From JBDHWI01 sp964590135 (GTDB lineage Bacteria; Chloroflexota; Anaerolineae; J036; Brachytrichaceae): a DNA stretch of 64,000 nucleotides. Made by a program: the position numbers and the translations under genes. Under the pieces are notes generated by a model that worked only from the letters and a program-made list of their open reading frames with translations, did no database searches and was not told where the DNA came from. Positions 37,001 through 45,647 of this stretch are shown piece by piece. The stretch lies in assembly GCA_964590135.1 (NCBI GenBank), contig CAZPVX010000006.1:1-64000 (forward strand), read 5' to 3'. Positions within the stretch are counted from its first letter, which is position 1. Each line of letters begins with the position of its first letter.

Positions 37001-37311
37001 AGTTCGCGTTCATACTCCCGAATGGACACAAGTAGATCGAGTGCAGCGCGGATCGCGCGCTCGGGGTCATCTTCGTGGGCGATCGGCGCGCCAAAGAAGG
37101 CCAGCGCGCCGTCGCCAAGCAGTTGGGCGATCAGTCCGCCATAGCGTTGCACAGCCTCGCTCACATGCGCATGCATGCCAGCTACGATCTCGGCCCACGC
37201 CTCTGGATCAAGGCTTTCAGCCAGTGCAGTCGAGCCAACCACGTCGGCAAACAAGACTGTCACGGTTTTTCGCTCGCCCTGCATTGGCGTCAACGGTGAT
37301 CGATTGCCCAT
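34066..37311 (-). CDS. Class III nucleotidyl cyclase-ATPase-TPR fusion protein
   Basis: A protein of 1081 residues. The cyclase domain (~13-195) holds metal Asp23 (FADVVGST), Asp67 (LLGDGALAFFG) and Asp142/Asn145/Arg149 (GDTVNVAAR). As in the next gene, Gln replaces the Lys before GDG. The ATPase domain has Walker A 244-251 (GEAGIGKS) and Walker B VVEDLHWAD near residue 365, then the HILTQEAAYGSLL segment near 620. About ten TPR-like repeats fill the rest. Such proteins probably couple a sensed signal to cAMP or cGMP production. The protein lacks the zinc ribbons of its paralogue. It is 40 bases downstream of the CoA-binding gene in the same operon. Confidence 0.88.
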   Translation of the reverse strand: MGNRSPLTPMQGERKTVTVLFADVVGSTALAESLDPEAWAEIVAGMHAHVSEAVQRYGGLIAQLLGDGALAFFGAPIAHEDDPERAIRAALDLLVSIREYERELARAGLAKRFEMRVGLNTGLVVVGNIAAGGHVEYLAIGDTVNVAARMQSAAEPGSVLIAENTARVARYAFDLADVGALEVKGKSEPVPAFRVLGEKAQPESKRGITGLNSPIVGRDAEIVLIRDKLHMLADGQGGILALTGEAGIGKSRLLAEVILRSPEPIARIEGRCQSYRQTIPFAPISEILQWLLKMEAGDNEATRLTKLRAALPPVLTPFLATFFGLPIDGDEGDAVRYLEPPLLRERILAALIEAFVHRVRMEPLAIVVEDLHWADSGTLDVLERLMPATAAVPLLIVTAFRPGAQEPSAHFDEVARRDFAARYTPIALQPLGEADARTLVGNLLIIEDLPEKVRQLILRKAEGNPFYVEEVIRSLLDAGLVVRTDNHWRATKDIVNIDLPNTLTGVIISRLDRLDEAAKRVAQTASVLGRDFNRGLLAEVLEARDRDGLDAMLATLTKRELVITKGDAAYHFKHILTQEAAYGSLLMSRRKALHLRAAEALVQVQAPPANEIAHHFLEAQEPRRALPYLVEAGELALRAYATPEAIALLSKAVDIAGAGDDMALARRAYEGLGNALTLAMDPASALEIYAAMQVLAEMRSDTPMRVSALNKMSFVQSMYLGQFEQAENELDSAENLARSCGDRAGLAEGLLMRCNVSTMKAEFEEGVKHLDGLVSMGRELNRDFETAFGLLHAANCWTYLVRFDKAWPAAQEARAFAQSRGDLMHLGENLAFAYPMSQLSFGEVPAAFDSAEEGAQLCLRIGDLYGGVIGSYVAGSIARWRGDLDLAMAHFERGLEAAKTMGMPFVIALILAAMCSTLVEKDVANFEATREMHEQVLQLLAHPLGRVAGGSAWADLGECALALGKLDTAQALFQKGLTERTVMKNLCRPRLLVDLARVALAQGHADDAAACLRQAREYAEGHKMLWCYPMISLAEAEVNAALAGADSALECYRSAHAQATAMGMSPIARQAARGMARLVKN

Positions 37312-37351
37312 TTCCGCCTCCTGTCTGATGTCCTGTCATGCGCGAGTGGCT

Positions 37352-37780
37352 TTACAGCGTGTCATCCTGCGCGCACAACCGGCGATGCGTCTGCATCATG
37401 CACCGATCCATCACTACCTGCAGGCCGGCGGCGCGAGCCTTCGCGGCGGCAGCCTCGTTGACAATGCCCTCCTGCATCCAGACGACATTTGCGCCTTTGG
37501 TGATGGCAGCCTCCACGATGCCCTCCGCTTCAGCAGAGGGGCGGAAAACCTGCACGATATTGACGTGCGCTGGAATATCGGCCAACGCGCGATACACGCG
37601 CTGGCCCAGAATCCGGTCGGCCCTGGGGTTCACTGGAATGATGCGATAGCCGGCGCGCTGCAAATATACGCTCACGGCGAAGCTGTCCTTGGTCTCATCA
37701 GCCGACAAGCCGACCGACGCCACCACCTTGTTTTTCGTCAGGATGTCTTTGAGCTGTTCGTCTGTCATTTCGTCTGTCAT
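37352..37780 (-). CDS. CoA-binding domain protein (YccU-like)
   Basis: A protein of 142 residues from ATG 37780, five bases after the histidine kinase stop; a GTG at 37789 would overlap that stop. It is a single CoA_binding_2 Rossmann domain (KNKVVASVGLSADETKDSFAV, IIPVNPRADRILGQ, NIVQVFRPSAEAEGIVEAAI, VVWMQEGIVNE, MDRCMMQTHR), as in E. coli YccU. The family binds CoA or related thioesters without known catalysis. Its place between a kinase and a cyclase suggests a metabolic input to the signalling module (inference). Confidence 0.85.
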   Translation of the reverse strand: MTDEMTDEQLKDILTKNKVVASVGLSADETKDSFAVSVYLQRAGYRIIPVNPRADRILGQRVYRALADIPAHVNIVQVFRPSAEAEGIVEAAITKGANVVWMQEGIVNEAAAAKARAAGLQVVMDRCMMQTHRRLCAQDDTL

Positions 37781-37785
37781 GGAGA

Positions 37786-39174
37786 TCACCGAATGCGCGC
37801 TGGCAGGGTCACGATGAAACGCGTCTCGCCAGGTCGCGAACGCACCTCAATTTTCCCACGATGCTTTTGCACGATGTTATAGCTGACATGCAGGCCGAGA
37901 CCGGTGCCGGCGCCCGGCCCTTTGGTGGTGAAGAACGGTTCGAAGATGTGCGGCAGGGTCGCCGGCGGAATGCCCGGCCCCGAATCGACGATCTCGACGG
38001 CGACTTGATCATTGGCCGCATGGGTGCGAATGCGCAACTCGCCCTGCCCCTTCATCGCGTCTATGGCGTTGTCGATGATATTTGTCCACACCTGATTCAA
38101 CTCGCTGGCGAAGGCCTGGATGCGCGGTAGGGTTCTATCGTATTCGCGCGTCACGTTGACGCCCTGTTTCAGCTTGTGCTTGAGGATCATCAACGTGCTT
38201 TCCAACCCCTCATGCACATCGATCTCCATGAGCGGCGCTTGATCGAGATACGAATAATCCTTGATGGCCTTGACGATCTCGCTGATGCGCTCGGCGCTGA
38301 TGTTTACCTCATCCAACAGGCTATGCACCAGATAGCCAGCGGCCAGCCAGCACAGCACGACCGGCGCCTGATCTGGCGCAAACTGGGCGCTCCAGCGATC
38401 AAGCGCTGCCGCGTCCCAACCGAAGGCAGCCAGCGCCGGCGCATACTCATAAGCCGACTCCACACCGCGCGCATCCAGCCAGTTCTCAATTTCATATTCC
38501 TGGTCGCTGCGGGTCAAGGGGTCCGGCGCAAGCGGAGATGCCGCGTTGTGCGCCAGATCATCGCGCAGCCGGCACACCACGACTTCGTTCAACGCCGGCT
38601 CCAGCTGCAATGCATCCAGCGCGCCGCGCGCCGTCAGCCAGTTGCTGATGGCCTGGCGCAATTGGCTGGCGCTGCGCCGCGTTGCGGCCGCCGGGTTGTT
38701 CAACTCATGCGCCAAGCCGGCGGCCAACGTCCCAAGCGAAGCGAGCTTCTCGTTTTGAGCCAGCATCGACTCGGTGTTGCGCAAACGCGCGATGATGGTG
38801 CGCAGGATGATCATCGCAGTCGCCACATTGCCACACAGCAAATCCTCGAATAGCGCGCGGCTGACCCGGATCAAACGGCCATCATGCAGGGCGCGCACGG
38901 TTGCCGTGCGGGCGGCGTCGCCAATCAGCGAAATCTCGCCCAACATCTCGCCAGCGCCGCGCACCGCAATGACCACATCCTGATTGTTGGAGCGTTTGAC
39001 AACCTCGACGTCACCCTCAACGATGACATAGAACGCATCGGGCGGACTGCCCTCCTCCATCAGCACGTCACCTTTCTTCATAGTGATGTCATCCGCGTGC
39101 TCCAACAACCACACCAGACGATCATCAGGCAAGTCGGCGAAGAGTGTCAGGTTCTTGAGCAGATCGATGTTCAT
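37786..39174 (-). CDS. Cyclic-nucleotide-binding sensor histidine kinase
   Basis: A protein of 462 residues, soluble, with no membrane segment. An N-terminal cNMP-binding domain (~5-120) keeps the phosphate-binding cassette at residues 79-95 (GE-ISLI...R-TATVRA, Glu80 and Arg89), so it should bind cAMP or cGMP. The H-box follows, with His156 in GLAHELNNPAAA. The HATPase part shows WTNIIDNAIDAM (N), DSGPGIPPATL (G1), FEPFFTTKGPGAGTGLGLHV (F/G2). It overlaps the preceding receiver-reductase gene by 4 bases (ATGA), so the pair is co-translated, which suggests that the receiver is its partner. Confidence 0.92.
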   Translation of the reverse strand: MNIDLLKNLTLFADLPDDRLVWLLEHADDITMKKGDVLMEEGSPPDAFYVIVEGDVEVVKRSNNQDVVIAVRGAGEMLGEISLIGDAARTATVRALHDGRLIRVSRALFEDLLCGNVATAMIILRTIIARLRNTESMLAQNEKLASLGTLAAGLAHELNNPAAATRRSASQLRQAISNWLTARGALDALQLEPALNEVVVCRLRDDLAHNAASPLAPDPLTRSDQEYEIENWLDARGVESAYEYAPALAAFGWDAAALDRWSAQFAPDQAPVVLCWLAAGYLVHSLLDEVNISAERISEIVKAIKDYSYLDQAPLMEIDVHEGLESTLMILKHKLKQGVNVTREYDRTLPRIQAFASELNQVWTNIIDNAIDAMKGQGELRIRTHAANDQVAVEIVDSGPGIPPATLPHIFEPFFTTKGPGAGTGLGLHVSYNIVQKHRGKIEVRSRPGETRFIVTLPARIR

Positions 39175-40823
39175 ATCGTTGCAAGGTATTGCCAGAACAA
39201 CGAATCAGCAGCGTTGCCATCACCCACGCCGGCGGCCACGCCGTGCCGCGTGCCGTTGCGCACATCGCCGGCAGCGAACACACCCGGCATGCTGGTCTCC
39301 AGCAGGAAGGGATCACGATCTGGCGTCCAGCCGGCCGGCCGTTTGCCGTTTTGAATCAGGCTGAGGCCGGTCATGATGTGGCCGTCGGCGGTAAGTTGCA
39401 GCACCCCCTTCACGAAGTCGCTCTGTGGTTTCTGACCGATGAAGACGAAGATTGCATTCGCCGGCAATTCACGCTTGTCGCCGGTCTGGTTGTTCTCCAC
39501 GCACACTCTTTCGATGTGCTCTTCTCCAATGATCTCGCGCAGCTCGTGATGCTCCAATAGGGTGATTCTGGGGTGCGTGCGGATGGCGCTATCGAGATAA
39601 TTCGACCAGTCGGGCTGGTTGCGAATCAACACCGTGACAGAACTGGCGTATTTGGCGAGGAACAACATGCCCTGCGCTGCGCTGTTCGCGCCACCAATGA
39701 CGATCACATCTTTGCCGGCATAGGAGCTGGCCTCGGTGTGCGCCGCGCCGTAATATACGCCGGCGCTATGCCACTTCTCCACCCCTGGCAGCGACAGCGT
39801 GCGAAACCATTGACCAGTCGCGATCAAAACGATCTTCGCCGCGATCTCGCTGCCGTCATCCAGCGTGACGATGCGCGTGTTGCCCTCGGCGCGCAAGGCG
39901 GTGACGCTGCGCGTGGTCAGAATCTCTGCACCGAAGCGCTGCGCCTGCGAGACGGCGCGGCGCGTCAAGTCGGCGCCGCTGATGCCGCTGGGGAAGCCGA
40001 GGTAATTTTCGATCTTGGGCGAGTTGCCGGCCTGACCGCCCGGTGCCTGGCGCTCGATCAACAACACTTTCAAACCGTCGGCGCTGGCATAGACGGACGC
40101 GCTGAGGCCGGCCGGCCCGCCACCAACAATGACAACGTCATAGAACGGGCGCGAGGCCTGCGTGCGCAAGCCGCATTTGTCGGCCACCTGTTGCAACGTC
40201 GGCGCGATCATCACGCTGTCATCAGCAAAGATCAGGGTTGGCACGCGCGCGTCGCCGTTGTTCGCCTGCGCCACCAACTCTCGCGCGCTGGCGTCGGTCT
40301 CGATGTCCAGATACTGATAAGGTATCGAGTTGCGCCCCAGAAAATCCTTCAAGTCATGGCACGCGCTTGACCACAGCGCGCCGGCCAGGCGGATGCCCCC
40401 GAACGGCGGCGGGTTATTGGCATGCCAGTCTTCGAGCAAGCCATCGATCACCGGATAAAGATTTTCAGCCGGTGGATCCCACGGCTTCATCAGGTAATAG
40501 TCGAGGCCGACCTTGTTGATGGCATCGATGGCCGCAGCGGTGTCGGCATAGGCCGTGAGCAGCACCTTGCGCGCCAGCGGGAAGACCTTGAGCGCCTCTT
40601 CAAGAAACTGCACGCCACTCATCACAGGCATGCGTTGATCGACGACAAACAACGCAACTACATCGCCGCGCCCCTTGAGCTGGTTGACCAAATCAAGCGC
40701 CGATGATCCGCTTTCCGCCTTCATCACGCGGTAGTCACGCCCATATTTCTGTCGCAAATCCCGCTCGACTGAATTCAGCACAGCGCGATCGTCGTCGACT
40801 GCAAGAATCGCTGGCTTTGGCAT
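39171..40823 (-). CDS. Receiver-fused thioredoxin-like/FAD reductase
   Basis: A protein of 550 residues. The receiver domain (~1-125) is intact: DDD at 10-12, phosphoacceptor Asp62, Thr90 and Lys113. A thioredoxin/glutaredoxin-like segment (~145-215: SIPYQYLDIETDASARELV, VPTLIFADDSVMIAPT) follows. Then comes a TrxB-like FAD/NAD(P) reductase (VVIVGGGPAGLSASVYA, VIVIGGANSAAQG, GVFAAGDVRNG). The catalytic CxxC of thioredoxin reductase is replaced by YYGAAHTEA, so disulfide exchange through that site is unlikely. It is the first gene of the signalling operon. NCBI calls this layout a fused response regulator/thioredoxin-disulfide reductase (recalled). Confidence 0.9.
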   Translation of the reverse strand: MPKPAILAVDDDRAVLNSVERDLRQKYGRDYRVMKAESGSSALDLVNQLKGRGDVVALFVVDQRMPVMSGVQFLEEALKVFPLARKVLLTAYADTAAAIDAINKVGLDYYLMKPWDPPAENLYPVIDGLLEDWHANNPPPFGGIRLAGALWSSACHDLKDFLGRNSIPYQYLDIETDASARELVAQANNGDARVPTLIFADDSVMIAPTLQQVADKCGLRTQASRPFYDVVIVGGGPAGLSASVYASADGLKVLLIERQAPGGQAGNSPKIENYLGFPSGISGADLTRRAVSQAQRFGAEILTTRSVTALRAEGNTRIVTLDDGSEIAAKIVLIATGQWFRTLSLPGVEKWHSAGVYYGAAHTEASSYAGKDVIVIGGANSAAQGMLFLAKYASSVTVLIRNQPDWSNYLDSAIRTHPRITLLEHHELREIIGEEHIERVCVENNQTGDKRELPANAIFVFIGQKPQSDFVKGVLQLTADGHIMTGLSLIQNGKRPAGWTPDRDPFLLETSMPGVFAAGDVRNGTRHGVAAGVGDGNAADSLFWQYLATI

Positions 40824-40954
40824 TTATCCTCCCCTGTGTGTGTTGCGCCATCCGATCATGAGCGCTTTTGGCGCGGATGTCCATGCCGATATTTGCTCAT
40901 TTTAAGATCAAATTTGCAACACAGCCGGCTTGGCGAGCAACAGTTGTTGCAGCC

Positions 40955-40986
40955 GGACGCTTTTGTGCTGCTAATCCCCGTATAAT
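40955..40986 (+). promoter_or_regulatory. Possible secA promoter
   Basis: A perfect TATAAT (40981-40986) lies 68 bases before the secA ATG, on the far side of the divergent reductase gene. The -35 region at 16-18 bases is poor (ACGCTT/GCTTTT at 40957-40964), so only the -10 is convincing. Confidence 0.4.
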
Positions 40987-41053
40987 CCTCTGCTGCTACA
41001 GTTGCCCCTCGATGACCTTAAAGACCCAAGGCTCTTCAAGCCAAGGGCTCTGA

Positions 41054-44000
41054 ATGACACTCATGTTCAAAAACCTGCTAACAAAAATCGCCGGCAGCGA
41101 AAGCGACAAGGCACTGCTGAAACTGAATCCGATGGTTGAGCGCTGCAATGCGTTGGAACCGGAGATGATGAAGCTGAGCGATGCCGAACTGCGCGCAAAG
41201 ACCGACGAATTCAAACAGCGCCACGCCGCCGGCGAATCACTCGACAAGTTGATGCCGGAGGCATTTGCCGTGGTGCGCGAGGCCAGCCGGCGCGTGAACG
41301 CCATGCGCCACTATGACGTGCAACTCGTCGGTGGCGCGCTGCTGCATCAAGGCAAGATCGCCGAGATGCGCACCGGCGAAGGCAAGACGCTGGTCGCCAC
41401 ACTGCCGTTGTATCTCAACGCACTCACCGGCAGGGGCGTGCATCTCGTCACCCAAAACGACTACCTGGCCAAGCGCGACGCGCAGTGGATGGGGCGCGTG
41501 TATCACTTCCTCGGCCTGCGCACCGGCATCATCCAATCTTCAGGTGAGGGCCGGCCTGACGATTCGAGCTACGAATTTGATCCTGCATTTCCCTCGAAGG
41601 ATGATCGCTTCCTCAACCTGCGCCCGATCAAGCGCCGCGAAGCCTACCAGTGCGACATCACCTACGGCACGANNNNNNNNNNACCAGGATCTGGACGAGT
41701 GCGCGCAGCGTGTGGATGAGGACGGCCAGCCGCTGCTGAACTTCGCAGTGATCGACGAGGTGGACAACCTGCTGATCGACGAGGCCCGCACCCCGCTCAT
41801 CATCAGCGGGCCGGCGGATGAGCCGTCGCCGCTCTACAAGCGCTTCGCCGAACTGGTGCGCCGGCTGGAACCCAGCAAGGCCAACGACTTCAAAAACCCC
41901 GACGGCGATTACATCGTCGAGGCAAAAACAAAAAACGTCACGCTCACCGAGCAGGGCATCGGCAAGATTGAAAAATGGCTCGGCGTCGAGAACCTGTACG
42001 CGCCGGAGCACGCCGAGATGACGCCGTATCTCGACAACGCCCTGCGCGCTAACGTGGTGTATGAAAAAGACCGCGACTATGTGGTGGCCGACAAGGGCGA
42101 GATCATCATCGTCGATGAATTCACCGGCCGCCTGATGTATGGCCGGCGCTTCAGCGAGGGTTTGCACCAGGCCATCGAAGCGAAGGAAGGCGTGAAGGTG
42201 CAGCGTGAATCGTTCACCTATGCCACCATCACCTTCCAGAACTTCTTCAAGATGTATGACAAACTCTCTGGCATGACCGGCACGGCCATGACTGAGAGCG
42301 AAGAATTCTTCAAGATCTACAACCTTGAGGTTGTGCCGTTGCCGACCAACATCGAGTATCAGGCGGCGCAAAAGAAGCTGATCGAAAAGCAAGACAAGTT
42401 CGTCGATGGCTCGACGGTGACGGTGTTCGTCGATCCCAAAGGCAGTCGCAAGTATTTCCGCCGGCTCGACTACGCCGACCTCGTTTACAAGACCTACGAC
42501 TCGAAGTTCAAGGCCGTCGTCGACGAGATCATCAGCATCAACAAGACCGGCCGGCCCGTCCTCGTCGGCACGATTGCCATCGAGACGAGTGAGGCATTGA
42601 GCAACATGCTCAATCGCAAGGGTGTGAAGCACCAGGTGCTGAACGCGAAGCAGCACGAGAAGGAGGCGACGGTGATCGCGCAGGCCGGACGGTTGGGCGC
42701 CGTGACCATCGCCACCAACATGGCCGGCCGCGGCGTGGATATTTTGCTCGGCGGCAACCCCGAGGGCATCGCGCGCGACAAACTGCGCAGGGAAGGCAAG
42801 GACCTGACGCAAATCTCACCGGAGGAATGGCAGGCAGCTTTCGACGAAGCCAAGCGCGACACGGATGCCGACAAGGAAAAGGTGCTGGAACTCGGCGGCC
42901 TGCACGTGATCGGCACCGAACGCCATGAGGCGCGCCGCATCGACAACCAGTTGCGCGGCCGCTGCGCGCGCCAGGGTGACCCGGGCAGCACGCGCTTCTA
43001 CGTCTCGCTTGACGATGAACTGATGCGCCGGTTTGGCGGCGAGCGCGTCAAGGGCTTGATGGAGCGCATGAAGATGGAGGATGACGTGCCGCTGGAGTAC
43101 GGCATCCTCAGCAAGAGCATCGAGCAGGCGCAGGAGAAGGTCGAAGGCTACAACTTCGACATCCGCAAGCATGTCGTGCAATATGACGACGTGATCAACC
43201 GCCAGCGCGAGGTGATTTACAAGCAGCGCCGCACCATCCTGGAAAAGCAAGACCTCAAGGACAGCGTGATGGACCTGATCGAGGAGGAGATCGAGGCCAT
43301 CGTGAAAGATCACACCGCCGGCGATCTGCCCGAAAACTGGGATCTGCAGGGGCTTTACAACGAGGCGCGCGTAATCGTGCCGCTGGGCCGCGACTATGAT
43401 CTTCACAAGTGGGCGAAAGGTACGCGCGACGAGATCTCCGAAGAATTGATTGACCTGGCCGAGGCGCGCTACGACGCCGGCCTGAGTGAATTCAGCAAGA
43501 TATTGATGACGCAGGCGCAACTGGCCGGCATATCGCTGGAGCAGATGCGCGAGAGCCGCGATTCGCTGCAACGTTGCGTCCATACCTGGGCGCAAAGGCA
43601 TCTGGGCAGCGCACTGACGCCGGAACTCGAACAGGCGCCGCTGTCCGATGCGCGCACGGATTACCATGAGTCCATCGAGAAGAGCTTCTTTGATGGCGTT
43701 CGCCTGTTCCGCGACCGGCAGGTCATGATTCAGACGGTCGACCAGCACTGGGTGAAGCATCTGACCGACCTCGACGAATTGCGCGAGGGCATCGGCCTGC
43801 GCGCGTATGCCCAGCGCGACCCGTTGGTGTCGTATCGCACAGAGGCCAGCCGCACCTACGAGGAGATGCTTGCGAGCATCCGCGAGCAGGTGTCGCATCG
43901 CATCTTCAACGTGCAGTTTAGCGGGCAGGCGCAACCGCAACGCCGGCAACAGCCGGCGGCACAGGCGCAGCGCGCCGCAGCGGTGGCTGTCGGCAGCAAA

Positions 44001-44198
44001 TCGGCAATCGACCGCGCCATCGAACGCGGGGCGTTGAAGACCAGCGGCGGCAGTTCGGCAGCTGCCGGCAACGGCAAGTCGAAGCCGTCAGCCGCGCAAA
44101 AATATGGCCGCAACGATCCCTGCCCGTTCTGCGACAGCGGCAAGAAGCTCAAGCACTGCGATTGCGAAGGCGCCCGCAAATGGCGCGGCGAGTTGTAG
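41054..44198 (+). CDS. secA: Preprotein translocase ATPase (interrupted by an assembly gap)
   Basis: SecA drives protein export through SecYEG. ATG 41054 has AAGGG 7 nt upstream. Walker A is MRTGEGKTLVATLP and Walker B FAVIDEVDNLLIDEARTP, with TPLIISG, MTGTA and TNMAGRGVDILLGGNP helicase motifs and QLRGRCARQGDPGS. The gap of Ns at 41673-41682 falls after DITYGT, where NNEFGFDYLRDNM is expected, so about 14 codons are missing. The apparent frame change across it is an artefact of the arbitrary gap length. The C-terminal zinc motif is CPFCDSGKKLKHCDC, an unusual CxxC form of the normal CxC...CH. I read it as one functional gene. Confidence 0.93.
41673..41682. other. Assembly gap (10 Ns) inside secA
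   Basis: Ten Ns break the secA reading. The protein context indicates that more sequence is missing than ten bases: at least the NNEFGFDYLRDNM segment (about 40 bases). Coordinates to the right are therefore shifted relative to the true chromosome. Confidence 0.95.
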
Positions 44199-44202
44199 CA
44201 AC

Positions 44203-44234
44203 AAAAACCCGATCTCAACAAGATCGGGTTTTTG
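44203..44234 (+). terminator. Intrinsic terminator of secA
   Basis: A perfect 13-bp stem, AAAAACCCGATCT (44203-44215) with AGATCGGGTTTTT (44221-44233), has a 5-base loop. The right arm ends in T5. It lies 5 bases after the secA stop. Confidence 0.92.
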
Positions 44235-44290
44235 AGTCGCGAAGATTTTTGTGCGACGACAAGGGTCGGAGCGTTCCGCCCCCTGTTTGT

Positions 44291-44707
44291 TCAGGCTGGC
44301 AATGAATCTCGTAGTTGCACCAGCCGACGGAGAATCAATTGCACCCGCCCCTGCTCCAACACGCCGCCCCAGAAGCCGTCGCTGAATCGCTCACCGCGCA
44401 AACAATGGGTAAGCAGCGTGCGAATGTCATCCAGTGAAGCCTGCACGATGAATACATCGTCTTTCAATTTCGCGCCGGCGTCTTTGCGGGTGTATTCAAT
44501 ATCCAGCCAGCAACTCTGATTGACAAGACGGAAGAACTGTTCAACATCCGCCGGATAAACTGGATAGGGCATCTGGATGACGCCATCCTTGTCTTTCTCG
44601 CCACCCTCCCAGCGCATGTAGAACTCGCGACCAGGCGTCTCAAACACCGGCAGAAACTGTGTCAACGCGTCGATTTTTTCGCGGGTGATAGGTTCCTCAG
44701 TCTTCAT
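44291..44707 (-). CDS. DUF6508-like small protein
   Basis: A protein of 138 residues from ATG 44707, chosen over 44728 because GGAG lies 5 nt upstream. It begins TREKIDALTQFLPVFE and ends SLDDIRTLLTHCLRGERFSDGFWGGVLEQGRVQLILRRLVQL. This start-to-end layout resembles DUF6508 proteins (recalled, not checked). No catalytic motif is evident. It follows the Nudix gene by 22 bases and probably shares its transcript. Confidence 0.55.
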   Translation of the reverse strand: MKTEEPITREKIDALTQFLPVFETPGREFYMRWEGGEKDKDGVIQMPYPVYPADVEQFFRLVNQSCWLDIEYTRKDAGAKLKDDVFIVQASLDDIRTLLTHCLRGERFSDGFWGGVLEQGRVQLILRRLVQLRDSLPA

Positions 44708-44729
44708 GTGTTCTCCGTCTGCGACCAAC

Positions 44730-45413
44730 TTATCCCAGCGCAGTCTGCGCCTTGTGAATCATGCGCCGTGTGCCCGATTCAAGGTCGAGCGCATCGAGTT
44801 CAGCCAGTGTGAACCAGCGAATCGCATTAGATTCATCGGTGGCTTTCGCGGTGTCAGGCTGGTCGGTGGCAAGCAGGTAGCGTAGATCGAGGTGCAGGTG
44901 TTCGGGGCGGTCGCCGCGCGCCGGCACCACATGCACATCCACATCTATAGGACGTGCCCTCACCTCCGACCCCTCCCCAGGAACGCATGGAAGGGGAACA
45001 AAACTCAAATCCACCAACCCAGTCTCTTCGCGCGCCTCGCGCAGCGCGGTGAGGTGCGGCGCAAGGTCGTTGTCCATGTGACCGCCAAACTGCATCCAGC
45101 GGTCAAATTTTTTGTGGTGATTGAGCAACACCCGCCGGCTCGCCACATGCACGATCAGCGCCGAGCCGGTAATGTGGCCGATCTCACATAGCGGGCTGGT
45201 GATATTGGGGTGGCGCTGCGCGAGCGCGATGATGCGCTGCACATCGGCGCGCTCCTTGTCATCGTCGCAGGGATGCTGCACAAGAATCGCGACGATCTGC
45301 GCGACGCTCGCGCCAAGCTGATAGCGATACAAGTCAGCGATCATCTCGCGCAGCTTGGCAATCTGCTGCGCCGGCGTCGCGTCGTCGAACAAAGGCAGCG
45401 TTGCATGAGGCAT
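44730..45413 (-). CDS. Nudix hydrolase
   Basis: A protein of 227 residues. The Nudix box is QFGGHMDNDLAPHLTALREAREETGL; the REXXEE core is intact although the first part differs from the GX5E consensus. An N-terminal helical region of ~75 residues precedes it. Nudix enzymes hydrolyse nucleoside diphosphates linked to other groups. A ~15-residue segment (VPLPCVPGEGSEVRAR) directly after the box is encoded by an inserted repeat-like DNA sequence. Confidence 0.85.
   Translation of the reverse strand: MPHATLPLFDDATPAQQIAKLREMIADLYRYQLGASVAQIVAILVQHPCDDDKERADVQRIIALAQRHPNITSPLCEIGHITGSALIVHVASRRVLLNHHKKFDRWMQFGGHMDNDLAPHLTALREAREETGLVDLSFVPLPCVPGEGSEVRARPIDVDVHVVPARGDRPEHLHLDLRYLLATDQPDTAKATDESNAIRWFTLAELDALDLESGTRRMIHKAQTALG
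44956..44999. repeat. REP-like CT/GA-rich repeat inserted in the Nudix gene
   Basis: The plus strand reads as a C/T-rich arm (CCCTCACCTCCGACCCCTCC) and, after a short spacer, a G/A-rich arm (AAGGGGA). This is the layout of the 'CCCTCACCCC...CCCCTCTCCC...GGGGA' dispersed repeats common in high-GC bacteria (recalled). It is read in frame and adds ~15 residues that interrupt the expected Nudix fold. Confidence 0.45.
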
Positions 45414-45647
45414 GTTGTGTCAGGCAGCCACAAGTATTTGAGCGGTGCGCGACAGGCTGCCATCGCGCCAATGCCCAGATAGTGGCAGCGCGCAAGATCA
45501 TACTACGCTGAAGCGCTCAAGGCCGGCCAGCACAGATGCATTTGCAGATACCCGCCTGCCTTGACCTGTGCCACTGCGTTAGCAGAGTTCCCACGCTGCG
45601 CTCAGGATAATAAGCGCCTCATTCTCCCCAACCAGAACGAGCGCGAT

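Noticed and set aside
41313..44198. secA as two frameshifted genes
   Set aside because: The frame change coincides with the run of Ns; the protein motifs are continuous across it.
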